This document shows, in pieces, positions 24,995 through 34,989 of a DNA stretch of 64,000 bases. This DNA is from Platynereis dumerilii (Eukaryota > Annelida > Polychaeta > Phyllodocida > Nereididae). Location: contig JAPTHN010000007.1 of NCBI GenBank assembly GCA_026936325.1, forward strand, positions 22,159,974 to 22,223,973. The letters are read 5' to 3'. A program made the position numbers and the translations under genes. The notes under the pieces are model-generated. The model saw nothing but the letters and a program-made list of their open reading frames with translations. It did not search any database and was not told the DNA's origin. The first letter of the stretch is position 1. Each line of letters begins with the position of its first letter.

Positions 24995-25599
24995 GATGGG
25001 ACCCAGAGGAAGAGGGAAGAAGACCTTGAGGGCACCAACCAAGGGCAACATTCCAGCCACCACTCCACTGACCACTCCATCTTCAACTCCAGTTGGTTCA
25101 CCAGCTCCTTTCATAGACTACACAGCTGTTACATTGTCTCCAAGCATGTTCAGCTTGCCGGACAGCATCGTGGCAGTGACCACTGCTACATCAACAGTGA
25201 CCAGTGAGACCATCTTCGAGGGCGCCCCACCACCCAAAGTGCTGCAACAACCTGATGAGGAGGATAAAGATAATGATGAAGCTGAAGATCAAGTCCTGGC
25301 CAAGCTTGCTGCTGGTGTCAAGTCTCCAACCAAGCGTGGCAGGCCTGCCACTGCTGCTGCAGCCAAGAAGAAGCGTCCCAAGTCTGCTGATGCTGATGTC
25401 AAGTCTCCAACCAAGCGTGGCAGGCCTGCTGATGCTGCTGATGCTGCTGCTTCTGTCAAGTCTCCGACCAAGCGCACCCAGTCGGCTGATGCTGCTGTCT
25501 TCAAGTCTCCCACCAAGACTGCTCCAAGGGGAAGGCCTCGCACTCCTGGCAAGTCTCCTTCAGCCAAGCGTCACGCCACCTCCAAGTCTCCAGCCAAGT

Positions 25600-25684
25600 C
25601 TCCAGTCAAGCCTCCAGTCAAGCCTCCAGTCAAGCCTCCAGTCAAGCCTCCAGTCAAGCCTCCAGTCAAGCCTCCAGTCAAGCC
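25600..25684 (+). repeat. 12-bp tandem repeat coding PVKP
   Basis: Seven copies of CCTCCAGTCAAG, almost identical, in frame within the Myb-like gene. The uniformity points to recent slippage or unequal exchange. Confidence 0.85.
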
Positions 25685-26961
25685 TGTCACTCCAGCCCAG
25701 ACCCGAGCCAAGACTGCAGTCCAGCCTCCACCTCCACCTCCAGATGATACTCCTGCTGATGAAGATGATGACTCTGTACCAGCTCTGACAGCTGCAATCA
25801 TCCAACAGCAGACCCTGGAGTCCGACTACGATGCCACCACAGAGGAAGATACTCCCAAGAAGAATGCTGCCAAGTCCAAGGGCAGCAAGGGGAAGAACCA
25901 GCCAAAGGAAGATTCTGACAACACTGGATCTGAGGTTGAGCTGATCCAGGACTCCGATGGCCAGTTTGTCCACAAGGAGAAGAAGAAGGGCTACAGAAAG
26001 GCAAACTCCAGGGACCTACTGGGCATCACTGAAGAGCAGGAGGATGAGCTGATCGACTGGTACCGGGAGAACAAGGACCTTTACTCCAAGGGCTCCACCA
26101 CCTTCAAGAGTGCACAGAAGGACAGACTGGATACAGAGAAAGCAGCATAACTAACATTGCTAGTGGGGAAAGAAATCACAGCAGCTAAAGTCCACAAATG
26201 GAGGAGCAACATCAGGACTGCCTTCGGAAAGATCATCAGACCTCAAGCTTCTGGAGCTGGCAGAAAGAAGATGTCCGACCGAGACAAGTACATCCTGGCG
26301 AAGTGTGAATTCCTGAGGGCCTCCATCATTCCGAAGGGTGCCGTGGAAATCTCCGGCTTCACTGGACCAGGAGGAAGTAACCGCCTGTCGTCCGATTCTG
26401 ATGCCCTCATGGACTACAATCCTATGCCCGATCTGGATGACAGCCTCCCAGCCAGCCAGCAGCAGTCCTCCCAGGAGATGTCCCAGCAGTCCCTCCAGCC
26501 ATCCCAGCAGCAGTCCCAGGTCTTCCAAGGACGAAAGCCATCCAAGAAGAGGAAGGACACAGACCAGGAGATGGCCTCTGCCCTGACTTCAATTGCTGGT
26601 CACTACACTTCCGACAGGCCCAGGAAACCAGCACCACCTCAGCCGGCAGGACCATTCTGTGACATGTGCCCACAAACTGCTCACAGGCTGGATCCAGAAG
26701 TACACCAGTTGCAGAACATGTGCAGGAGTATCTTCACATCTGGGAAGAACATGAACCGTGCCCTGAGACTTCGCCTCCTGCACTCCTTGAGCAAGACGGA
26801 CCACTACTTTGTACAGGCGGCCGTCCAAGATAAAATCCTGATGATGCAGCAAGAGAATGTGGAGATGATCCTAGGGCAGCAGCAGCACCAATACATCCCT
26901 CCTCCTGGTCCAGCTCCATCCTTTGTCAACGAGGACTTGCAGCAGCCTCCAACAACTCAGC

Positions 26962-27090
26962 AGCAGCCCCAGCAGCCCCAGCAGCCCCAGCAGCCCCAGC
27001 AGCCCCAGCAGCCCCAGCAGCCCCAGCAGCCCCAGCAGCCCCAGCAGCCCCAGCAGCCCCAGCAGCCCCAGCAGCCCCAGCAGCCCCAGG
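26962..27090 (+). repeat. 9-bp tandem repeat coding PQQ
   Basis: About 14 copies of CAGCAGCCC, nearly perfect and in frame. Followed at 27,294-27,480 by an impure CAG-rich tract (Q, with PL and SL interruptions). Both generate long alternative-frame ORFs that are not genes. Confidence 0.9.
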
Positions 27091-27884
27091 AAACAAGGCC
27101 TTCGAAAAGTCTTCAGATGCAGTCCCAGCCTCCACGCCAGCAGTTGCAGTCCCAGCCAAGCAGCAGCAGCCAGTTCCAGTCCCAGCAGCCAATTCGAAGC
27201 CAGACTCCAGCCCTGCAGCAGTCATCTTTAAGCGTCAGCCAGCTGATGCTTGACAGCCCCTAGAAGCTTGGCTTCCCCGGACCCTCTTTTGGGCAGCAGC
27301 AGCAGCCACTACAGCAGCAGCCACTACAGCAGCAGCAGCAGCCTCTACAGCAGCATCAGCCACGACAGCAGCAGCAGCAGTCTCTACAGCAGCAGCAGCC
27401 ACCACTACAGCAGCAGTCTCTACGGCAGCAGCAGCAGTCTCTATAGCAGCAGCAGCAGTCTCTACAGCAGCAGCAGCAGCCGACAGTTGTCCACCAGTGG
27501 CAAACTCCATTGTCGTTCCAGTGGAGCCAAGTCAACATGTCCTCTCCAAGGAAGTGATGCCTGTTCAAGTCGTCTGAAAAAAGAAGAAAAAAAAACCCGG
27601 GCCCTTTTAAGGGCCACCAATTCCTCCCAAAAGAGCTGGCCACGTACACATCTTATGTTGACTAAAAAAACTCTTGCGATGACAAACAAGAGCAAAAATG
27701 AAAAGTTGACAAATTCCCCAAAAAAAAAAATTCCGGTCCTGGCCCTTGTAAATTTTAAACACCTTCATAAAAGCAAGGTGCTATTTCCCTTTTTTGTTTT
27801 TTGGCCCATTTTCACTTTCTGCTTAACCAGTACAGGTGGCATTTCTGCTTTCTTAATTAAAGTTTTTTCACCACTTTAATTAAT

Positions 27885-27948
<64 letters not shown>

Positions 27949-28206
27949 TCAGATAGATAGATAGATAGATAGATAGGCACATAGATAGATAGATAGATAG
28001 ATAGATAGGCAGATAGATAGACAGATAGATAGGCAGATAGATAGACAGATAGATAGGCAGATAGATAGGCAGATAGATAGGCAGATAGATAGCTAGATAG
28101 AAGAAAATATTTGGACGTCGCATATACACTGCAGCAAAGAAAAACGAGTGATCGTCATTTTGCAGTGATGACACTTGGATAGATAGATAGATAGATAGAT
28201 AGGCAC

Positions 28207-28260
<54 letters not shown>

Positions 28261-28750
28261 GGAACACAATGCTCGTTACATATATACACTGCAGAAAACA
28301 AAAGGAGTTATCGTCACTTTGCAGGGATTGCACTTGGATAGATAGACAGATAGATAGACAGATAGATAGGCAGATAGATAGACAGATAGAAGAAATATTT
28401 GGACGTCGCATATACACTGCAGCAAAGAAAAACGAGTGATCGTCATTTTGCAGTGATGACACTTGGATAGATAGATAGATAGATAGGCACATAGGTAGAC
28501 AGATAGACAGATAGATAGATAGATAGATGGATAGATAGATAGATAGATAGATAGATGGAACACAATGCTCGTTACATATATACACTGCAGAAAACAAAAG
28601 CAGTTATCGTCACTTTGCAGGGATTGCACTTGGATAGATAGACAGATAGATAGATAGATAGATAGATAGGCAGATAGATAGACAGATAGACAGGCAGATA
28701 GATAACTAGATAGATAGCCAGATAGATAGCTAGATAGATAGCCAGATAGA
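27885..28750. repeat. GATA/GACA satellite with higher-order structure
   Basis: Long runs of (GATA)n with GACA and GGCA variants enclose two kinds of spacer. Spacer A (28,101-28,178 and 28,390-28,466) and spacer B (28,261-28,338 and 28,557-28,634) each occur twice, offset by about 290-296 bp, in the order A B A B. A and B share CATATACACTGCAG, TCGTCA and the CACTTGGATAG end, so they derive from one ancestor of about 145 bp. The array sits between the 3' ends of the two convergent transposon genes. The minus-strand ORF reading IYLS repeats is an artefact. Confidence 0.9.
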
Positions 28751-29011
28751 GAGGAAGTGAAAGTGATTTAAATGGGTTGTACAGATAGATACAAAGCTAA
28801 AAATGTGCAATTTTATGTACGTCACAAAAAATGTAGTTGTTGCAGGGAGGGATTTTTTTTTTGGGGGGGGGGTTGTCAACATAAAGATGTGTACAAGGCC
28901 TGCTCTTTCTGGAGGAAGTGGTAAGCCCTTACAAGGGCTGGGTTAATTTGTGGTTTTTTAAGGGGGGCATTGAATTGCTGTTGCTGCTGCTGCTGCTTCT
29001 CTGCTTCATCT

Positions 29012-30325
29012 TCAAATTCTTTCCATCTGCCAGGGGACACTTCCTGCTGGGCTGTTCACGTAGTCTCGTAGGTAGTCTCGGTACTGTTTGGCTTGTCTTG
29101 TGGCATTTCCATATGCTGGAGCGAATCCAAGGTCATGCAAGGGGTCTCCTCTCCACAGTCCTTCAGTGACTTCATGGGTTGCAGGATCTTCTCTGTCCAT
29201 TACGTCGTTGTCCATGGCTCGATGAATTCCTATTCTGTCTCGCAGAAGATTGTGTAGAGTGCAGGCTGCCAGAGTGATGGCTGCCACTCTGCCGGGTTTC
29301 TGGGGCATCGTAGTTAGGAAGCATCTGAACCTGTGGGACAGGATACCGAAGGCATTCTCCACCACTCTCCTGGCTCTTGAAATTCTTTAGTTGTAGACTC
29401 TGGAGGGGATGTCAAGGTTTCTTCTTGGAACAGGCTTCAACAACCAGCTCTTCAGGGGGAAGGCCTCATCTCCAACGATGAAGTATGGAAAAGGATTCCC
29501 AACTGTGCCAGGTAGAGGTTCAGCAGGGGGTAGCCCAAGTCGTTCTTCTTCCAGCAGGTCCCTCAGCCTTGTGTCCAGGAAGACTCCTCCATCCGATGAG
29601 CTTCCTTGGCATCCAGCCTGCACGTAGAGGAACTTGTAGTCAGAATCCACCAAAGCCATAAGCACAATGGAATGGAAGCCCTTGTAGTTGAAGTAGATTG
29701 ACCCAGCTTTCCGAGGACATCTGATGCCAATATGCTTCCCATCCAGTGCTCCGATGCAATGGGGCATGTTCCACCTCTTCTCGAAGCCCTTGGCAACTTC
29801 CTTCCAGGATGCTGGATCCATTGGCAGGGCCAGCAGATGTTCGTAAGCTCGCATGATGGCAATGCAGACACTGGGGATAAAATTGTTGATGGTGTTGGGA
29901 GCCACTCTGAAACCGTAGGCCAAGGACTTGTAGCTCTCTCCTGTCGCCATGTACCGTAGGGTGACTGCCAACTTCAATCCAGGTTCCAGAGCCCTCCTCA
30001 TGTTGGTGTCTTGTTTTGTAATTGCAGGAGCCACAGCAGCCAGGATTTCAGCAAAAATGTCAGGAGGCATTCTGCAGAAGTTGTAGTAGCCAGAGACATC
30101 ATTGTTGGCCAATTCAGGCAGCAGCTGGTAGAAATGGCCATGTTGTTCCCTCTGCAGCAGCCAATTCCGAATCCACCATCTCTTCATCCTCCTCCTCCTC
30201 CGTATTCTTCTTAGATAATAAGCACCAGCAACAGCAGCAACAACAGCAACGTCAAGGTCTTCCCCAGCATCTTCATCAGCCATCATGTCTGTCCAGCATC
30301 CAGGAGTGTCCCCATCAAAGGTCAA
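29012..30325 (-). pseudogene. Harbinger DDE transposase (HARBI1-like), one in-frame stop
   Basis: This enzyme would cut and rejoin the element ends. The ATG at 30,325 starts a 437-codon frame. Residues 39-50 are a basic patch (RRIRRRRRMKRWW), a likely nuclear signal. Residues 130-158 resemble the helix-turn-helix of HARBI1 proteins (SLAYGFRVAPNTINNF). The DDE_4-type core has Asp195 in IGALDGKHIG and Asp245 in GSSSDGGVF. Codon 313 is TAA (complement of 29,387-29,389), where the family has Tyr in NYRxSRARR. The same frame continues with RISRARRVVENAFGIL, so the catalytic Glu323 lies beyond the stop. Without read-through the product lacks its third catalytic residue. No frameshift. Convergent with the Myb-like gene. 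Human HARBI1 is about 350 aa; the extra length is mostly at the N terminus and C terminus. Confidence 0.93.
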
Positions 30326-30349
30326 GCAGCAAGTGAAGCAAGGCGGCCC

Positions 30350-30835
30350 TCTGCGGCCCTTTTTATTGGCTTTCGCAGCGCCCTCCTCCGCCGCGGTGCC
30401 CTTGACAACGGCGTCATGCTTTTCATTCCCGGCGATGTGCCCTCGGGCCTACAGACATCCCCGTGGAGAACAAAACCATTCCCGCAGTCGTAAAAGCAAT
30501 CCCCGGCGCTGTGAAAATATAGTCCGCCGCGGTGAAATAGGTTCCCTGAGGGGCAGTTATAGGTTCCCTGCGGGGTACTTTTTATATCACGGGGCGATAT
30601 AAAAGTATCCCGCAGGAGGAGGACATTTCTTTCCCCCGGCGAACTTTTGGTGACGGCGTACAACTTTTCTTCCCCGCAGGGAACAAAAAGAACCCCGCCG
30701 TGGCTTTCGTTGCATGGTTATCGATTAGCCTTAATTGATTACATAATTGCCCTTCGCGCCGTCCTAACTGAAAATCTTGCAAGAATTCGTCTGGCTCTGC
30801 GCCGCCGTCAATAAAAAGCTTACCGTCATCTCCCG
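30350..30835. promoter_or_regulatory. Right subterminal GC-rich motif cluster and transposase promoter region
   Basis: Words such as CCCCGGCG, CCGCCGCGG, TTCCCTGCGGGG and CCCCGCAGGG alternate with A/T runs every 25-40 bp, in both orientations, mirroring the left end. An AATAAAAAGGGCC stretch (minus strand, about 30,356-30,368), some 35-40 bp before the transposase ATG, could serve as a TATA-like element. Confidence 0.5.
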
Positions 30836-31108
30836 TGAGAATGGGGCATTAGGAGCAGCAGTTTGTTGTGACATCACCAGCACGTTGTTACGTCATGACA
30901 TAAGCAATCACTGTCCATAGTTTGTACAACAGCTTCAGATAATTTATGAATGAGATAATCTTTGGTGAGATGACTTCATAACTGCAGAACACAGAAAATA
31001 TCTGTACAGGACGAGCAGCCTGACAGATAGGTACTGTATATAGGCCTACTCACAGAATGTAAAACAGTGTGTTCACAGAGAGTCGGATATTGATTTTTTA
31101 AAATGCTA

Positions 31109-31470
31109 CACACAAGTTCAAGTTCAAGTTCAAGTTCTTTATTGGAAAATAATTATTTAGCAAAATACATAAATCATGTACAATTATAAACAATCAAATT
31201 TTCCTTAGTCAAGATACAAAAAAATGTATATATTGACGTATAGTTAATAATACAAATAATTTTTATGTTACATTGGTAACATACACGTGTATGATTATAT
31301 TTTTGAAGCAAGTTGGTAATATTACAATATCAGATATTTTGAAATTTCGTAACAGGTGGGATAACATTTAAAGCTCCCTTTGTTTAATTGCATATATATA
31401 TAAACTGATAAAATTTGGTTCAGTAAAAAAAGTCTGGTGGGACAGACGACGGATCAATGGAGGCACCTTC
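31109..31470 (-). mobile_element. LINE 3' end fragment (minus)
   Basis: The 3' end on the minus strand reads CAATAAAGAACTTGAACTTG, with a short (GAACTT)n tail at 31,112-31,137. This is the kind of 3' hexamer tail found on CR1/L2-like LINEs. No coding part is left. The upstream limit (about 31,470) is uncertain. Confidence 0.55.
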
Positions 31471-31835
31471 TCTTGTTACCCTATAATATGATGCAGGAAG
31501 AAATAAGAAGATTTGCTTTTGTCTTGGCAGTTATTATGGACTCTATGCCCAACAAAACAAAAAGAGAAATGTCCCTATGACTTCATTACCTGGTGCTTAT
31601 GCCAACAGTCTGTCTCGTTTTGCAGACCTTGATTCAATCATGGCTCAGCTCTGTATAGAATTTCCTGAACTGAGCCAAAGGCAATATTCATTTTGATGTT
31701 CCACTGTGCCTTGTTGTGAAACCGATATCAATTTGAACACAAAAGTATGCAAAGTTAATACACTGCCAATGTGGCTATACGCAGTCGAGTTGTCGGCAAT
31801 CTACCCTGTGTTCACTGGTTCGAGGTTCAAAGGTG

Positions 31836-32125
31836 GCTCAGAGGGTCAGAGGAAGCTGGGAGGCAGTTTGGTTAAAGAAAAATGCTCTGTCTTCATGGGA
31901 GCTGGGAGGCAGTGTGGTTAAGGTGTCCGCCTGCTTTGTTGATGGTCTTAAGTCTTAACCTGCATGGGTTCGAACCCAAGGTGGGGAACCCAAAATTTTC
32001 AGTGACCTTCATAAGCAAAATCCCAGCTGGATGTCAAACAATTACGATTTTAAATTGGTGGCCTCTTGTATTGGTGTCTGTAATGGGCAATAAAATATTC
32101 CTCACAAGGGGTAAATGTGTAGCAT
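31836..32125 (+). mobile_element. tRNA-Leu-like SINE with duplicated head
   Basis: A box-A-like GTGTGGTTAAGG at about 31,912 and a perfect box B, GGTTCGAACCC, at 31,967-31,977 resemble tRNA-Leu. The head word GCTGGGAGGCAGTNTGGTTAA occurs twice, at about 31,846 and 31,901. After box B comes GGTGGGGAACCC and a non-tRNA body to about 32,125. It does not share its body with the SINE family at 61.6 kb. A functional tRNA is unlikely because no proper acceptor stem closes it. Confidence 0.65.
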
Positions 32126-33046
32126 ATTGATGACTCTATCTCCCATCTTATCAATCATTCCACACAAGTACCCAGAACTCGGTTTAGAGACCTGCACTTA
32201 CTAAATCTATCCCTATGTCTATCTATCTTTAATTATCCTTCATTTTTCTCCCAAGAGGATTGGCATAGCAGAAGAAAAAAAAAAGAACAGACGTAAAGGA
32301 GGAGATGGGAGGGAACCCATGAAGTATTTTCCTTCAGTGTGTGACATGGGAAAGCTACAAATTTATTATCCATCCAATAACTATGTAATATATCCTTCAA
32401 TTTTTTTTCCTAAGGCCAACTGCATGATGTCATGCTGGTTCGGGATAGCTATTGGTCTGACAGCTCTGTGTGATGCGCAGCTGAAGAGCAAGACAACGTG
32501 CTGACAAGCAAAAATTCACTGGTATAATTAGTAATAACAAACAGTTAAAGCAAATCCTTAACAGCTTCATGTCACTGGAATTTTGTTGGTTTTTGTTAGT
32601 CATTGCACCTGAGTATCCAAACAGTTGGTCAAGTGTCAGTTCTGATTTTGGGTTCCTGGGGATTGAGCATGATGATACACTGCATTGACCTTCAAGCTTG
32701 GATTCGACTGGCTACGAGATTTGGTTGAAGTCTTGTTTGTGTTTTACAGCTACATGTATTCACTAAACTCCTTTCATGAGTGACATGCATTCAGTTGATG
32801 TATATTGAGGACAGATATTGGGATCAGCTGTTCTCTGTTAGGTCTACATATCACAAAACCTTCCTCTTCTACTTCCCATCTTCTTCCAATAAGATTCCAA
32901 ATCAAGCCAACCTGGCATCACATGGCATGCTTTGAGTATCCGTGTAGGCTATTGACTAAGTGATAATAACAATGCTGATTTAGTACAATTTAAGAGCAAC
33001 TGCTTGATGTTATGTAGCTGATTCTCCCAACCAATGAGAATGTACA
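32126..33046. other. Intergenic, nothing recognised
   Basis: AT-rich; no supported ORF, RNA gene or repeat end. Confidence 0.5.
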
Positions 33047-33048
33047 TA

Positions 33049-34700
33049 CAGTGAGGAAAATAAGTATTTGACCCCCTACAATTTTTCTGGTTTGGGCATT
33101 TGCGCTTGCTCCAAAACACTGAAATTTCTCACGTTGATCTGGTCCAACATTAGAAGACAGATAATGCACAAAAATTAAGTGAAAGAACGTTTACTCGTAT
33201 GTAATATATTTGCATAAGAATCCAAATAGTCTTCGAAAATAAGTATTTGACCCCTTCGTTTGCAGAGGGTTTAATCACCAGACTTTACAAAACAAACACT
33301 TGGAAAACTATCATAACTGAAATTTATTACAATCAAAACCTATTTTAATTGTTTTCCCTCCATTTCATTTAGTTTTTATGCCCTCAATTGCATCTCCTAT
33401 AATTATTTGGTAATTTCTTCATTTTGAAGTTGAGCGGTTGAAAAAAAAATATCAAAAGACACTGGAGACTTGATTTTTGACTCACACTAGTCTGATGTTG
33501 GTACACAGACCTTATGTAATGATCTAGGGGTGACAATTTCAATAATTCATGACATTGTGTGTAAGTAAACAAAGGACAAACTTACCGCTGGCCGATGCCA
33601 ATCTGCAGTGCCACTGCGATCTCACTTAAGCTGGATTGCATGAGTGCAAGAACCATTTTAGAAAGTCCTAGACTAACCAACTATGATTTAGCAAAAGCTC
33701 TTAAAGCAGTTACATTACCAGTTGCCTTAATACAGTTATTAATATGTGTTAAGGTTGTGGTAACGAGTCAAAAGTAATAGTAAGGAGATTTTGGGTGTAG
33801 CAGAGGGGAAAGGAGGGAAAAATATGTAAACAGAGGACTTCTGACAGAAAATTTTCTTACTTTATTTTGGTTTGTACTGTATTGATCATGTAGAACTATT
33901 TTGCTGATGATTGGGGGAAATTCTACTCAAGCTTTGGCATGATTCTTCTGCAACAGAGGCACTAGGACAGCAGTGCATTATGTCAGCCTATTGCGACATA
34001 TTGTACTGGTTGTTATCTCGTGTTGGCAATGTCGCAAACTGCTTTCGGAGCTTTCACTAACTCATCGCTGGTTAGTCTAGGACTTTCTAAAATGATTTTT
34101 GCACTCGTGGACACCTGTGTAGGTGAGATTGTCGTAACACAGCAGACCAGCATCTTCCTGTGGTGATTTCTTCCTTTGTTAACTTACATACAATGGCATA
34201 AATTATTGAAATTTTCGCCCTTAGATCATTATATAGGGTCTGTGTACCAACACCAGAGTAGTGTCAGTCAAAAATCATGTCTCTAGTGTCTTGGAATACT
34301 TTTTTTTTCAACCGCGCTTCTTCAAAATGAAGAAATTACCAAAAAATTATGGGAAGTGATATTGAGGGCATTCACAACTAAATAACATTCGGAAAAATAG
34401 GCCTAATTGAAATAGGCTTTTATTGCAATGATTATTAGTTATAATAGTTTTCCAAGTGTTTGTTTTGTAAAAGTCTGGTGATAAATCCATTGTAAACGAA
34501 GGGGTCAAATACTTATTTCCGAAGACTATTGGGATTCCTATGCAAATATATTACATAAAGCTTCTTTCACTTAATTTTTGTGCATTACCTTTCTTCTAAT
34601 GTTGGTACAGATCTACCTGAGAAATTTCAGAGTTTTGGAGCAAGTGCAAGTGCCCAAACCATAAAAAATGGTAGGAGTCAAATACTTATTTTCCTCACTG
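33049..34700. mobile_element. Tc1-type foldback element with arms of about 670 bp
   Basis: The ends CAGTGAGGAAAATAAGTATT and the inverse AATACTTATTTTCCTCACTG are Tc1-like TIRs. TA lies outside both (33,047-33,048 and 34,701-34,702). The inverted repeat does not stop after the TIR. It continues, with mismatches and indels, to about 33,720 on the left and 34,030 on the right, ending past CATTTTAGAAAGTCCTAGAC and its inverse. Only about 300 bp in the centre is unpaired. A second copy of the AATAAGTATTTGACCCC word lies about 190 bp inside each end. No transposase remains. Transcription through it would give a long hairpin. Confidence 0.88.
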
Positions 34701-34989
34701 TATAGCTTGACATCACCAAAAAACTAAGCATGACATATGGTTTTTCGACCCACGCCTCAACTGACCAATAGCCACCCAGTCTCAGCATGACATCAAGCTT
34801 TCAGTCCAAGCAAAAAAATTGAAGGATACATAGTTATTGGATGGATAATAAAACTTTTTCATGCTTTATCGAATAGACCTTTCTGGAAACAATGAAGTAC
34901 AACTGGTATATTTATGAATTAAAACCAGATTATATCTTATTCTTGACAAAGAAAAAATAACAATTCACGTTAAAAATCATGAAATAATA

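Larger units (their letters stand above)
24996..27557 (+). pseudogene. Harbinger Myb/MADF-like DNA-binding protein, three in-frame stops
   Basis: In Harbingers this protein partners the transposase, binding element ends and aiding nuclear entry. The ATG follows the leader repeat. Residues 110-200 hold histone-H1-like KSPTKR repeats and three AT-hook-like RGRP cores (114, 141, 178). Residues 203-230 are a PVKP repeat. Residues 345-447 form a MADF/Myb-like domain (DELIDWYRENKDLYSKG, KVHKWRSNIRTAFGKI). The tail is PQQ and polyQ. One frame stays coding-like for 854 codons but is cut by TAA at 26,148, TAG at 27,261 and TAG at 27,444. Each could arise by one C-to-T change in a Gln codon. The first stop falls inside the MADF domain. 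There is no frameshift. Read-through or a small intron around the first stop (TAACTAAC...CTAG follows it) is a less likely alternative. Confidence 0.85.
24201..30848. mobile_element. PIF/Harbinger DNA transposon, complete ends, 6,648 bp
   Basis: The element runs from TGCTCCATTCTCACGG to CCGTGAGAATGGGGCA; the two 16-bp ends are inverted copies with one mismatch. TTA flanks both sides exactly (24,198-24,200 and 30,849-30,851), the 3-bp target duplication expected for PIF/Harbinger. It carries the two genes typical of the superfamily, convergently arranged: a DNA-binding Myb/MADF-like protein (plus) and a DDE transposase (minus). GC content is well above the surroundings. Near-perfect TIRs, a perfect TSD and ORFs with no frameshift suggest a young insertion, but both proteins contain in-frame stops, so the copy is probably unable to move itself. 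Confidence 0.96.

Noticed and set aside
25204-27231. Several long ORFs in other frames over the Myb-like gene (Ser/Leu-rich, SPS-rich, GAA-rich)
   Set aside because: They are out-of-frame readings of the PVKP, PQQ and CAG repeats.
27857-28629. Long minus-strand ORFs of 246 and 117 codons reading IYLSIYLS repeats
   Set aside because: They are translations of the (GATA)n satellite, which has no stop in this frame; no protein evidence.
28101-28634. CRISPR-like pattern of repeats and spacers
   Set aside because: The genome is eukaryotic, the repeats are GATA microsatellite runs of variable length, and the spacers are themselves duplicated.
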